DNA from: Thysanoteuthis rhombus
Taxonomy: Eukaryota > Mollusca > Cephalopoda > Oegopsida > Thysanoteuthidae
NCBI GenBank assembly: GCA_963457665.1
Contig: OY735209.1
Location: 62,537,475 to 62,601,474 of the forward strand
DNA length: 64,000 bases
Direction of reading: 5' to 3'
Made by a program: the position numbers and the translations under genes. The notes beneath the pieces were generated by a model. It saw only the letters and a list, made by a program, of their open reading frames with translations, was not told the origin of the DNA and searched no databases. Shown piece by piece: positions 22,795-33,941 of the stretch (position 1 is its first letter; the number at the start of each line of letters is the position of its first letter).

Positions 22795-23035
22795 AGGGTC
22801 AATACGGCATGTCATTAAGGTCTGTAGATAGGTTAGGGTTAAGATTGGTAGATAGGTTAGGGTCAAGGTTGGTAGGTTAGGGTTAGGGCTAGTGAGTAGG
22901 TTTGAGGTTAGGGTTAGTAGATAAGTTAAGGTTAGGGCTAGTGGGAAAGTTAGGTTAATGGTTAGAAGGTAGGTTAGGGTTAGGGATTAGTCGGTAGGTT
23001 TGGGATTAAACACTAACCCACTAACTCTAAATCAT
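22795..23035 (+). repeat. Degenerate GGTTAGGGTTAG minisatellite
   Basis: About twelve irregular units of the type GGTTAGGGTTAG are separated by GTAGATA, CTAGTGAGTA and similar spacers. The pattern resembles interstitial telomere-like (TTAGGG) repeats but is too irregular for a true telomere. A related stretch in the same orientation lies at about 24,225-24,295. Confidence 0.6.
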
Positions 23036-23344
23036 ATCCTTTTTAGTTTATTTTAATAGAAAATATCTTCTCGAAATGTATGTTGACAGAAAGAGGAATA
23101 GAGGTTACGCAAGAGATAAGCGTTAAAACAACATCAAATAATGAAACAGATTGCAATATAAACGTGCTGTATGAACACAAGGGTCAAAAACAAATGATTA
23201 CTGGTGGACTATCGTGTCGTCTGTCGAACGTCCAACGTCAAAAGACTCAGAAACTAAAGAAGAAACCTCAGCTTTAAAAAAAAAACCTTCTCATCGATAA
23301 GAATTAAAATGGAGCTAAAAAACAATACATAAAAAACAACAACA

Positions 23345-23482
23345 AAGAAGATGCTCTGACGGTATAAACAAGTTTAGAAAGTATCGGCTCTGTAACACCG
23401 ACAATAGAGAGGTCTGGCAAATCCTGCGGAAGATCTATGTCCAACGACGGACGCTGAAAGGCTGATAATGATGGTGGTACCT
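23345..23482 (+). pseudogene. RTE-clade LINE, extreme 3' end
   Basis: The frame NKFRKYRLCNTDNREVWQIL, RKIYVQRRTLKG-stop matches the last 30 codons of the 28.0 and 58.5 kb RTE copies and is uninterrupted. The copy is cut at its 5' side near 23,350. At its 3' side a short TGATAATGATGG tail runs directly into a GAATCACCGTAG-family element. Confidence 0.75.
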
Positions 23483-23485
23483 GTA

Positions 23486-23803
23486 CCTTGCATAAATGAA
23501 TCATCGTAGCCCGTACGTGCACCTGGACTAATCCTCTAAAAAATAGATCTTTCATCTAAAATTTTCTTGAAAAATAGATCTTCTATCTGAAGAACATTAA
23601 AAAATACCAGCTCAAGATTGTTGGTCCGAAATTACCCTAGAGACTCCAGAAAGCATTTTTTGAAAAAGCAAAAAGAAAACGGAACAGTTTTAAATGGTAC
23701 CTAGTGATGTACTCATAAAAATTCTCGAAAAGAAACGAATCTTTGGCCCACTTGGCTGGTTGGTCGGGTGTTACATTCGTGGGACTACGGTGATTCGATA
23801 CTA
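23486..23803 (+). mobile_element. GAATCACCGTAG-family MITE, copy 2
   Basis: Ends GAATCATCGTAG (23,498-23,509) and CTACGGTGATTC (23,785-23,796) are inverted. Internal ATAGATCTTTCATCTAAAAT blocks and a GGTACCTAGTGATGTACTCA block match the 1.0 and 37.8 kb copies. It begins immediately at the 3' tail of an RTE LINE fragment. Confidence 0.75.
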
Positions 23804-24205
23804 GATCTAAATATCGAGGAAATAAACTCAAATTTGTCTAGTGAAAAGTAATCAGGGTGTATTCAACTGGACAGTCAAAGCTCATTTAACTCTTTCTACT
23901 CCTAAAAGCCATACAGACGTACCTCGTAGAGATTGCATCTTCGATTCCAGACCACCACAATAGAGTAAATATCGCAATAAAGCTAGTCACACGAACCTTT
24001 TGGTTTCTCAGTCTACAGAAAAGTTATGTTTACACGACACTGTCCATTAAGTATGCTATAGCGGGTAATTGATTTCAATAGATTCACGAAAACATTATGT
24101 CGATATATTTGCAAAGGAGATTACAGCAGACGCGATTAGCTACTGCTGCTGTTGAACGATTGCGGAACAGAAGAAAGCAAGAAAAACTGAATTGTATTAA
24201 AAATC
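23804..24205. other. Nothing recognised
   Basis: AT-rich, with no gene-sized frame or repeat end that I can support. Confidence 0.4.
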
Positions 24206-24300
24206 ACTGCAAAGGATATGATTTAGGGTTTGTATTTAGAGTTAATGGTTAGGGTTAGTGTTTTGGGTTAGTGTTAGCATTAGTGATTGGGTTAGGATTG
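24206..24300 (+). repeat. Second GGTTAG-like patch with an inverted partner
   Basis: AAAGGATATGATTTAGGGTT opens this patch. Its inverse, AACTCTAAATCATATCCTTT, closes the 22.8-23.04 kb minisatellite. GGTTAGGGTTAGTG units follow. The two patches therefore face each other across about 1.2 kb that contains the RTE and MITE fragments. Confidence 0.5.
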
Positions 24301-26130
24301 CAATAAACAACATGAAAAAATCAAATTTGTTTTCACATCTGTGATTCTAAAACGAATAAGCATTCAAAATTAATAACTAAAAAATGTTTTTTCTTTGCCA
24401 TTTCTGGCACTGTTTCTTCGCATAAATTCATGTAAATACGAAATGAACGGTTTTTGATTTCTACCAAATTAGTTCCTTCATTCTCCACCTAAACGGAGTA
24501 AAAAGTGAGTTAGCCCTTTTCATTTGATGTTTAGGCGGCAGTGAACGACGGAGAAGATACCCTTCGGAAGAATTAGTTGGTAGATATACTAATTCGATCT
24601 CGCCTTGGAATTTGTTTTGATTCGACAGAGACTGAATTACTGTATCTACAAGCTAAAAGGAAAAGGGCTTCTAATGTCCTTACCAGGGTAAGGAAAGCAG
24701 ATATTACCATTTTTGCAAAACAAAAACATTCCGTCAGGCAAAACCAGGAATGGTCAGCAAGGGTCCCCAATAAAAAGTAGAGCCCCTGACTTTTGACCCC
24801 GTTTCGCTAGAGAGTGAAGGAACTTTGTTTAGCCTGCCTCTTCTCTTTGATGGGTTGATTATGATGCTGCTGATATTTCCAAAAGTGATGGAGGGTCCAA
24901 GGGTTGAAGGAAGTCGTACATGCACTGTTATAGTTCTGTGGGCAATCGTTAGAGCTTCCCTCCGAGAGGGCACGAGAATGACAAAACTTAATCACTCACG
25001 AGGGCTTTTAGAAAAATGGATGAATGGGTCTGGTATGGAGTGCAGACTTATTCATTTTGATGCATTGAGTATAACTGAATGAGACAATTCTGGTCGCCTC
25101 ATGAAAATTAAAATTCTAAGACGTCAAAGTGTAGGTGGTTTGGATTTTATCCCTTAGAGGTTTCACGGTCGGTTAGACCATCCACGGAGGAAATCCCTGG
25201 GTTTATGTTTGGATAGAGAGTCAGGGAAAATCATTGTCCTCTTTTTGTCCCTCATCGATGGCGTTTGAATCCTTAGTCGCTAAGGAAAAATAGCTCATTG
25301 ATCAGTTAAGGGTGCATTTTAAGGAGTTCGTATCTTTGATAAATGTGGTGGTTGAAAGTTTTCTTAGCTATTAGTTTATCTTATATTTAATTTATTTATT
25401 TGTTTATTCATCTTCTTTTTTGCTTGTCATTGTATGATTATGTTTTTTGATAAAGATTTTGGTCTTATCATTTTAAATTCCTTTTCTACATTTATTTTTC
25501 TTATTTATTCTTACGTTTTTAAGACAGTGACGATTAAATGACATCACATGGTGTCAAGTCAAATGTGTCCTTTTGCAAAGCAGACAATCTCGGGGTGCGA
25601 AAAGTAAACTACGTCCACCTTTTATAATTTTCAGTCAAGGAATGATGTAAAAAGATGTAAGGGAAAGTCAGCAAAGAGGAGAGGACAAGATACAGATGAA
25701 AAGACCACAGTTTTCAGAATAAGGGGGGTGTCAAAAAGGAGAAGTAGGGAAGAAACAGATGAAGAAAAGCTTATTACCTCCTGAATGAGAATGAAATGTA
25801 CATTTTATAAATAGGAAGTGACTTTACAACGAGCTTATCGGCTACCGAAGTGAGTTACTTTAAATTCGATTTAATGAGAACATTGAGTCTAATGCTGGGG
25901 AACTGAATGTTGGATGTCCGATTCGATTTTTGTAATTCGATTTCAACAAGCGAAGGCTTCAGTGATTTTCAGACAATTTCTCAGTTTGGTGATAATATGA
26001 TTCACTGCACAAAAACCAGATTCAAATAGATATGAGGTTGGAGAAAGTACGACTAGTTCCCACATATCTGGCAATAAGACAGACATTTTTCAAATATTGG
26101 CCGAGTTTCTGGTAGCCACTACTATCGAAA
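24301..26130. other. Unassigned stretch, GC-richer part at 24.55-25.30 kb
   Basis: Several 60-85 codon frames on both strands overlap at 24,573-25,082, which fits moderately GC-rich non-coding DNA better than a gene. None has a motif I recognise. The rest is AT-rich. Confidence 0.35.
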
Positions 26131-27110
26131 TTCGATTTGCTCTCTTTATCACATCTCAGTCCTAATGGTACTTTTCGACGTCATCGTTTTACATCAGCCT
26201 CACCAGAATTTGAAGTCAAAGAATTTACCATCCATTTATGCAGCTTCAAGGTCTCTTTTTGTTCATTGGAGTATTTGAACCCGTTTGTAGCAAATTGCCA
26301 GCCATTTTTCATTTCTCAAGCTCATTATTATAGTTGGTAATTATCTAATTTATCCATATTTATCCATAGGTGGCATTTAAATGTTTGAAACTCTTTTTCG
26401 GTATTTAACTTTTTACAATCACTAGATGCGAAATATAAGTTTTTATTCATTTTATTTTCATTCAAGGGTAGTCTTACAAAAACAGCAGCTAGGCTATTTA
26501 TATATATATATTCTACTTATTCAATATGACGCTAACTGCACGTAAATAAGAATAATGATTGTTTTTTTTACAAAATAAGATATGAGAAAAATATTTTTGT
26601 ATTTTATTGTTGATATGAGAGTTTATTGTAAAAGCTATCAATCAAAGCATTATCGGCTTATTTTAGCCATTCACTCAGACATTTTCATTTCATGCCAAGT
26701 AAGTTGAATATCAATAGATAGGAAATAATTTCTATTGTTAGAATCTTTGAATTGAAAAAAAAAAAACAACAAACAAACTTTGGTCCAGTTCTGTTGATCC
26801 ACCACAACCGCAACCATCACCGGGTCAAGCGAACTCGGACTTCCCTAACTATATCCCACCGTTCGACCTGGTTTCGCATAGCAGTTGTAAGTTCTTCTCT
26901 TAACAGGTTAGTATCGATTGCTTTGATCCAAGTATGCTGAGCTCGGATGGCCTCTTGATCTTTCACACTGAGTTGGTTCTCATAGGATAATATGGTAATA
27001 ATGGTATTATTCAACGCTCGTCAAATTACTACTGATTGATTTCGACTGGCGTCGTTGTCATAGTTTTCATAAATTGAATGTTTGTTTTAGTCGATTATTT
27101 ACACACATTC
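26131..27110. other. Unassigned stretch with a small minus frame
   Basis: The minus frame at 26,817-27,014 (65 codons) is hydrophilic, with the mixed composition of real coding DNA (it includes KDQEAIRAQHTWIKAIDTNL). It has no motif I recognise and ends at a stop. It could be a remnant of a mobile-element protein or chance. A short (TA)n lies at about 26,500-26,512. Confidence 0.3.
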
Positions 27111-28010
27111 CTACGTTAGATTTAGCATTTTAATTACATTGTAAATAGGACCCCCCTAAATTGAAATTTCTTAAAAGCGATGAATTACCAGAGGAAACAA
27201 AGGTCATATGGAGTGAAAGCGCACAAAACTACTCGCTAGAATTATTTCATTTCGATTTTTTTTTCAAATATTTGACTAAATTGAATATTTTCCTATGGGA
27301 TTGCCCGAGGGGGGGGGGCAACACAAGATATGGGAGAAAATATGCAGAAGTATGGAAATATCATCCCAAATGCCCACCTGCCAACTCAATTAAACCAGTT
27401 TTGCGATCGATGGATTATTCTGTGTGAAAAGAAATATATTAAAGAGCATATTTTTTTTACTGAGTCGTCAGATTGCTGGGAATGACAAAGTAAAAACATT
27501 CTGAAGTATTTGTGAATGAAATACATGGGTAAATCACGGGAAAAATATTGAAATGATAATTTGAAAAAATAGATATTAAAACAAAAATTATCAGATGAAA
27601 ATGTTAGAAATCACGAAATTTTTATCAGGTACTATATACATATATTTATCAGTTACCGATTTTTTGTGAAAATTGTTTGGGAAATAAATTGTCCCCTTTA
27701 CATTGATCTTATTTAAATGATCTCTGATGTCCTTGAATGACCTTTGAGTCAATTTTACATAGCTCATAACCTTTGCAGTGTAAAGATGTACCCCCAATGA
27801 AACAATGCGATCTCCACAGTAATTAGTTGATAAAACTCTTTTGATATTAATATAATCGCTCCACATAAAAGTATTAAGCATTTTAAAATAAAGAAATTGC
27901 ATTATATATGCTGTTTCATTCTGTTTTCTATTGTGGCTATACATCAAGTAACAGGAAAACTTTTCTTACAATTTAAAAAGACAAAAGATAGAACATTCAC
28001 GATTTTCAAG
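27111..28010. other. Stretch with an ACCCCCC-family motif and a 118-codon minus frame
   Basis: ACATTGTAAATAGGACCCCC (27,136-27,155) is a short copy of the dispersed end motif. A G9 run lies at about 27,310-27,318. The minus frame 27,591-27,947 (118 codons, Lys/Tyr/Asn-rich) has no motif I recognise; its length is notable for such AT-rich DNA, but no splice or neighbour evidence supports a gene. Confidence 0.35.
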
Positions 28011-28021
28011 AATTTAGGTCC

Positions 28022-28858
28022 TTCATAGCCTCGAGATGATCTTCTGAAAGCTGGACTGGGAGAATAGAGGACTATCTGAATAATCTCAGATTCGCAGACG
28101 ACATCATCCTTTCCGCAGAGAAGCTACACGACCTCCAATTAATGCTAGATGAACTAAACGAAGAAAGCAGAAAAGTTGGCCTACACATGAACCCCAGTAA
28201 AACGAAAGTCATGTGCAACAATCATCTCGAGAACAAGAACATAACTCTCAAAATCGCTGATGCAAAACTGAGGAAAGTAGACCACAACGTCTACCTAGGA
28301 CAACGAATCTCCATAAGACCCTCAAAAGAAGAGAAAATCAAGCGATGAATCACCCTAGGATGGCAAGCCTTCGGCAAAGCAAGCTCAACCTTCAAAAACA
28401 AGACGATCCCAGAAATCCTAAAAAGAAGAGTATACAACTAATGCATTCTCCCGATTGTCACTTATGGAGCTGAAACATGGAACCTAACCAAGAAACAGAT
28501 CTGCAAACTGAGAAGCATGCATGATAGAATCATGCTCAGCCTTACATGGAGAGATCACAAGACAGCACATTATATCAATGAGAAAATGGGAGTCCGAGAT
28601 ATCATAGAATCCATTAGGAAACTTAAATGGCAATGGGCAGGTCATGTTGCAAGAATGATAGACAACCGATGGACATCACGACTCACAACATTGATCCCCA
28701 AAGATCACATGCGAAACTGTGGCCCACAAAATACAAGATGGAGAGACAAACTTGACAAATTCAGAAAATACTGGCTCTGCAACACCCATGATAGAGAAAT
28801 GTATCGGATCCTGGGGAAAGTCTATGTTCAACGACGGACGATAAAAGACTGATGATTA
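28022..28858 (+). pseudogene. RTE-clade LINE, reverse transcriptase C-terminal half
   Basis: A single frame from about 28,070 gives YLNNLRFADDIILSAEKLHD (FADD is the catalytic YXDD-type motif of the polymerase), LDELNEESRKVGLHMNPSKT, a YLGQRIS block, VTYGAETWNLTKKQICKLRS, LSLTWRDHKTAHYINEK, WQWAGHVARMIDNRWTSRLT and finally VYVQRRTIKD-stop. Only two in-frame stops interrupt about 260 codons: TGA at 28,346, where the family has Arg, and TAA at 28,439, where it has Gln. A short disruption separates an upstream KLDWENRG piece. RTE proteins are about 1,000 residues, so the endonuclease and palm start are missing (5' truncation). The 3' end is TGATGATTATG, a minimal microsatellite tail. A hAT-like element begins 28 bases further on. 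Among the RTE copies in this window it is the longest. Confidence 0.88.
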
Positions 28859-28885
28859 TGCAAATTTGATTCTGGAACTCTTTAC

Positions 28886-29323
28886 CAGTGTTATTCAAAG
28901 TGGGTTCTGCGAAAGAATTCTTGGGTCCCACGGTGTCTTTTGATAAAGTTTAATGGACATTTTTATCAAAAGATGTTATTCACTATTTTCAAAATAATAA
29001 TAACCAGATAGGCGATTTCAATTATCAATACCAAACCAGATTTTCAGAGGATACCGTAGACCGAGAAATAATAACATTCTTCGCATTAATCTGTGTTTAA
29101 TAATTCATTTTCGCAACAATTAAGAATTTATAACATTTTGTTTTATTTCCATGTTTCATTCACTACATATCTTTTATATGGACAAATCCTCTCTCTAAAA
29201 CATTTCATTTGTTTTACTCAATGCCTTATTAAAATTAGGGTTGTCCGTAAAACCCGTGTGGGTATCGCGATTTTCGGAAAATCATAAAAGGCTTCCGTGA
29301 CAAAATAAATTTGGGAACCACTG
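28886..29323. mobile_element. hAT-family non-autonomous element with 8-bp target duplication
   Basis: The left end CAGTGTTATTCAAAGTGGGT and the inverse of the right end CAGTGGTTCCCAAATTTATT are hAT-type ends. The flanks CTCTTTAC (28,878-28,885) and CTCTAGAC (29,324-29,331) match at 6 of 8 bases and fit the known hAT target preference nTnnnnAn. The 438-bp interior has no transposase. It was probably mobilised by an unseen autonomous hAT. Confidence 0.72.
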
Positions 29324-29331
29324 CTCTAGAC

Positions 29332-29720
29332 TGAAATCCTAATACAACATTAGGATGTTTTGAAAACAAATTGAGGCGATCTTTTTGGTTACAGCCAATC
29401 CAAGATTTTCGTTCCAGACCCTAGGAAAATCGATATACTACAGAGAGATATTATTATTTCAGCATCTGGCCCCTTCAAGAGCGCTTCCGCACCCAGGAGA
29501 CCATATTGCCTCCGTTGAGAATGAAAAAAAAAAAAAGGTTTTAGGAGTGTCAGCTTTTGGTGTTGAAAACTGTCTACGAAAATGTCACCAAGACTGTCAG
29601 AACTGGTTTTTCATTTTTTTCAAGTTGGTTCAGCGGACCGGCTGGCTAACTAGCTGTGTATGTATCACGCGTATAGACCGTGCCAACGGAGCTAGAAGGC
29701 TGTAATTTTCAACACTTACT
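29332..29720. other. Nothing recognised
   Basis: The plus frame at 29,385-29,705 (106 codons) is open but has no motif, and part of it is Lys-run low complexity. I cannot support a gene. Confidence 0.35.
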
Positions 29721-29724
29721 CCTT

Positions 29725-29990
29725 ATTATGCAACTTCGTTTTTTGAAAATCCCCAAACCTCAACAGGATTGGGGGGGGGGGCAGTTTATGCTAAATTGAT
29801 TTCTTAGTTTGTTCCAGAGCTCGATTTTGAAAATTCGGGCCTTTTTTTGTGATCATACCCTGACCAAAGGGTTTGGAGAAGTAACTTATTCATTAATCAC
29901 CTCTTTTTCAATATCCTAATTGATCACCTTCAGCACAGCATGCTGCCAAAAGATGTTGGACGCGTGACGGTTTCTATTGAGTGACTATTG
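29725..29990 (+). repeat. ACCCCCC/CATGCTGCC family, copy 3
   Basis: CGTTTTTTGAAAATCCCC, a G10 run, TTTATGCTAAATTGATTTCT, GTGATCATACCCTGAC, TTAATCACCTCTTTTTCAAT, then CATGCTGCCAAAAGATGTTG and GACGGTTTCTATTGAGTGAC follow the order of the 5.7 kb copy. The last 60 bases are the best conserved. Confidence 0.55.
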
Positions 29991-30818
29991 TATAAGTGTA
30001 TAATTTCGTGAAGTTGTCTTCGGTGACACTTGTTGAATTCAACTGTAAGTTTTATCTTTACTCTGAATTGTGTTATTGAAGTAGAACGCCATAAATGTTT
30101 CAATCGTAGAATTGTTAATATTAGTTTATACACTCCAGAATCGGAAAATTTGATAACTTACTTCCTTTTTCAAGAACTGATCTCTGATAAGAACTAACAC
30201 TAATATAATCTAATCTCAGGTGAGCCCCCGCCAGAAAACGTCTATTAGCCTGCGCATATTTACGACGGCACGTTCCATTTACAGAAGAAAAAGACTGTGG
30301 TTGCCCTGAATTCTATTCCCACACTTAAGAATAAATGTCCGTTCGATGTTTACTGTATAAAATGCCTCTCGTTCTATTTGAGGAAATCCTTGTTGTCCAA
30401 TGATAATCCGGTATAATTTCAATCGGTGGTTGACCTGCATAGCTATGGGTGTGGGCAGAGGTATTTTCATGCGTTCCCGAAGGAATTAGGGATGAAGTGA
30501 ACGCATTGTTTGAGTTTGAAGTTCCATTCTCTGTGCTGTTCGCCGTTGGGCCACCTAAGCAGAACAATTAAAAGCACACACAAATATACATGTTCTTCAA
30601 AGGTTCGAACCCTTGTTTCGCGATTTTGTTGTCTCGTTTTTCGTATAAACTTTATGAAATTTTCTTTTGACATCATAATTTGGCGATTTTTAGTTGATAC
30701 ACACGTGTATTTAACTCATTTGAATCTGGTTTTATGAGTTTTTGCCTTAACGATTTCAGACCACAGACGACAGCTAAAATAAACATCAAAGATGCTTTGT
30801 TACACCTCCAATAACAAT

Positions 30819-30820
<2 letters not shown>
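29991..30820. other. Nothing recognised
   Basis: Overlapping 60-80 codon frames at 30,279-30,737 on both strands are not conserved with anything I know. No repeat ends are seen. Confidence 0.35.

Positions 30821-30822
<2 letters not shown>

Positions 30823-30884
<62 letters not shown>
30823..30884. repeat. (TA)n microsatellite
   Basis: Pure TA dinucleotide tract of about 60 bases. Confidence 0.95.
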
Positions 30885-30889
<5 letters not shown>

Positions 30890-31200
30890 AATACGTTATT
30901 CTCCTTGATTGTATTCATTGGTAAAAAAGTGGTGGTTGTTGTGAGCCATACTGCGTATTCAGCAGGTGATTCAGGGTCACAAACGTTTCGCCTCTTGGAC
31001 TGTATGCTTCGCCAGAGTGGAGCAGCGAAGACTAAATTAGCCTTCACTCGCAGAAGGCTTCCATCCGCAGGCTCCCGTCCAACAAAACCGTCTCGATATG
31101 GTTTCAGCTTTTATGGCTATTTTGCGAGTTGCTTTATTCAATTGTTTGGCTTCTAAGTAGATCTTTTGCAAGAAATAGAAGACAGATATTGCTTGGAAGT
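30890..31200 (-). repeat. PLE-type GGCGAAACG end-motif remnant
   Basis: On the minus strand, TCTGGCGAAGCATACAGTCC, AAGAGGCGAAACGTTTGTGA parallels the CTGACGAAGG..GGCCGAAACGTTG motif at 9.6 kb. This end motif is widespread in Penelope-like and related non-coding repeats. No coding part is adjacent. Confidence 0.4.
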
Positions 31201-31249
31201 GGCGGTGACCAACTTCAATGGGATGTAATGCTGTATACTGTCCTTTAAT

Positions 31250-32530
31250 AAGAGCCTAATCGATCAAATTTTAATATTTAGCCTTCTTCAGTTGGTGAAA
31301 GATGTACATCTTGTCCTTCCAGGGCGCTGTTAGTTCGGCTATTGAGATATTTTGTGCCCCTGGATAGGAAAACCATGTCTGGTAGGAGAGAATGAACAGC
31401 GATCTCCTTCAGAGGATTGAGCCCCCTCTTCAGTTCCTCTTGCATCTCCAAGTCAGAAGCTCGATATAAAATGGGGAGCGGGTTCTTGGTAATTATCCTT
31501 ACCCAACGAGTCTTTTCACCTTCTCTACGGAAATTGATACCTTCTGGTGGTGATGCCTGGTGCCCGTTGACCCTGATTCTTTATAGGTCCTTTCATTTGA
31601 CAATTTTGGTTGGGACCTTGTCGTGTCTCCACCTCTATCGACCCTTTGCCACGGTTTTGGGACACCCAGTGGAGATGAGATTCAGTACCAAGTTCTGCAC
31701 TAAAAATGCTTGCAAGCTGGATTATCTTTTCTCTAGATCTTTTGATTGGAGCCGGCAGGTGGTCAGCTACGACACTCAAGAGGATGGCCAACTTGCATTG
31801 ATCAGTACCCTAGAGCTCCCTCCATGACAGCAATAGCTAAAATGCCTGTCCCCATTGGATCCTATGCCCTTGGCCCCACTGGGTTCACTTCCCCTGGCTA
31901 GAGATCCCTACTACTTTCACGAGGCGGTCATCTACAGCCACTCAGGCCGTCTGCAAACAAGCTCTTTCCTGCCTTTGGCTTTAGTCTTGCGCCACATCTT
32001 GGACTTATAGTTCCCAAGTCCCAATCATCCCTGGCAGACCACTCAACGATCTCCTGATGTTTTCAATACGTCTCTGGTTTCCTCAGTGCTTCCTTGGGCT
32101 TCTACTTTCTCTCGCATTTGATGGTCAAATTAGCGTATCTGACCTTCTCGTCCCCAGGTTGTACCAGTGTGCTGATTACTGATAAACGGAGCTTGGAGGT
32201 CTTGCTGTACAATTTTACCAAACAGAAAGTTAGAGGAACCCCAGCCATCTTCGAACAGATTTGTTTCAAACTCTCTTTACTGTCTGAACCTGAGTCACGG
32301 GGAAGTCATATAATAGAAATGGCCACGAGAGTTTAAGTATGATGCCTTACTGATAGCATCAGACCATAAACCTGCTAAGCATCTGGCTGTTGTCAATTGC
32401 CTTGAGCCAAGTGTTTAATTGAGTTTGTGGCGCCTTTGAGGTTGTCACTGTCCTTCAAGGTGCTGTCATAATCATTCAAAATCATTATTCACAAGGCTCC
32501 AGATTCCTCGTTCCCTGGTGCCATGGTCTT
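31250..32530. other. GC-richer unassigned block
   Basis: This block has clearly more G+C than its neighbours, fewer simple repeats and several 80-135 codon frames on both strands (plus 31,417-31,827; minus 31,525-31,791; plus 32,094-32,336). Minus-strand translation gives plausible protein-like stretches in more than one frame but no domain I can name. It may be an old mobile-element or gene remnant. I do not assign a function. Confidence 0.35.
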
Positions 32531-32689
32531 TATGGTAAGTACTTAAATCATCAATGTTCATATAGATCGATTTATGTAATTTTTTCATGAGGTTTTAACA
32601 GTTTCAACTTAGGAAGAGAAACTGTTTATATTAATCATGATAAACAACTATAAAATTAAGTACAATTTATTTGATGTCATCTGTCCTAT

Positions 32690-33790
32690 TATCAACACAT
32701 TGTATCTTTCATCTGTGCAAATAACAACAACAACAACAAAAACAACAACAACAATAATAATAATAATAATAATAAATAATAATAATAATAATAATAATAA
32801 TAATCTGGGATGAACTCTCCTACCAGGTTTTAATATAAGTCGATCGTTTCGTATCTTGTTCGGCAATCAAATGATATTGCATAAAGTGTCGTAAATAAAT
32901 CCTTTTCGCTCCCACAGCCTGTCTAGGCGGTTTCTGAATTCGTTCAGGGCCGATGCCTCCGCTATTACCTCTGGAAGATTATTCATCTGATTAGTAACTC
33001 GGCACTTGAAAGAGAATCTTCAGATATCTTTCTTGCATCTATCTCTCTTTACATTGGAGTTGTGACCTCTAAATCTGTGATCTTGCAAGTAACTTGATCG
33101 AAAATGAAAGAAGTTTCACGTTTCACCTTCGTCGTTAAAACCGTGCGATAATTTATATATTTCGATCATATCAACTCTCTATCTACAGTAGCGTAATTTC
33201 AGTAGTCTAAAAACCTGTTACCTATCCTGATGGGACAGGTTTGCTAATCCAGGGATCATTTTTGATACTCGTCGTGGTACTATTCTGATTAGCATCATTT
33301 GTTCTTCTTTTGATGGTTCCAAACTGTTACTCCGTAATCTAGATGCGATCTTACCATCGACACGAATAATCTTTTGAGCGTATTGGTGTCAAAATGTATA
33401 AAATTTCTGCGAATCATACCCACCACCGAATTAGCCTTTTTTTACAATCTTGGCAATATGTTCATCTAAGTTAAATTTACTGTCAAAAACTATTCCTAAG
33501 TCATTCTCTCGCTCAACCACTTTTAACCTTGTTGCTTCCTTGTTGTTATATGCATCAGTAGAAAGCTTCTTTCTATTCAACCGAATCCGCATAACAAGGC
33601 ATTTATCTAGGTTAAATTTCAGGAATGAGTATTGTGACTAGTCGTACAATTTGCCCAGATCTTGCTTCAGTGATTCGATGTCTTTCCCAGATCTCGTTGT
33701 AAATTTTCAAATCATCTGCCGAGAGATATGACTCAGCTTTCCCTGCTTTAACTTTAATATCATAAGAGCAGTTCGGTTAGGCTCTGGCTT
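32690..33790 (-). pseudogene. CR1-like LINE, 3' end of the reverse-transcriptase ORF
   Basis: Minus-strand translation shows, in order, KFNLDKCLVMRIRLNRKK, ERENDLGIVFDSKFNLDEHI, AKIVKK, LIRIVPRRVSKMIPGLANLS, MIEIYKLSHGFNDEG, SNVKRDRCKKDI and WNNLPEVI-type text, then ALNEFRNRLDRLWERKGF. This is the distinctive post-polymerase region of CR1/L2-group LINEs (DLGV..KF..HI, RGH..KL-K.RC..D, VV..WN-LP, F--RLD--W). The frame changes several times, and the polymerase catalytic motif lies beyond the truncated 5' side, so it is dead. The 3' end passes into an (AAT)n/(AAC)n tract (32,716-32,803), consistent with the short-repeat tails of this group. Confidence 0.8.
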
Positions 33791-33941
33791 TTCTTTCAAA
33801 ACACCAATAACACCCTGGTAATCGCTGCTACTACCTTTCCACAAGGCATTAGTGCAAAGTGAATATAAGCAGTCTTAGACAACTGGCAATTAAACGGAGT
33901 GGAGATATTTGGATTCATACCTTTCCCAAAGGCCCAAACAA
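33791..33941. other. Short unassigned stretch before the gap
   Basis: Possibly the 5' edge of the CR1-like copy; the assembly gap prevents a decision. Confidence 0.3.

Noticed and set aside
22795-23035. True chromosome end or functional telomere
   Set aside because: Units are irregular, flanked by ordinary sequence and short.
27591-27947. 118-codon minus frame as a host gene
   Set aside because: No recognisable domain, AT-driven composition, no splice signals or neighbours supporting it.
33450-33641. Plus frame of 63 codons
   Set aside because: Antisense to the CR1-like LINE, whose conserved blocks read on the minus strand.
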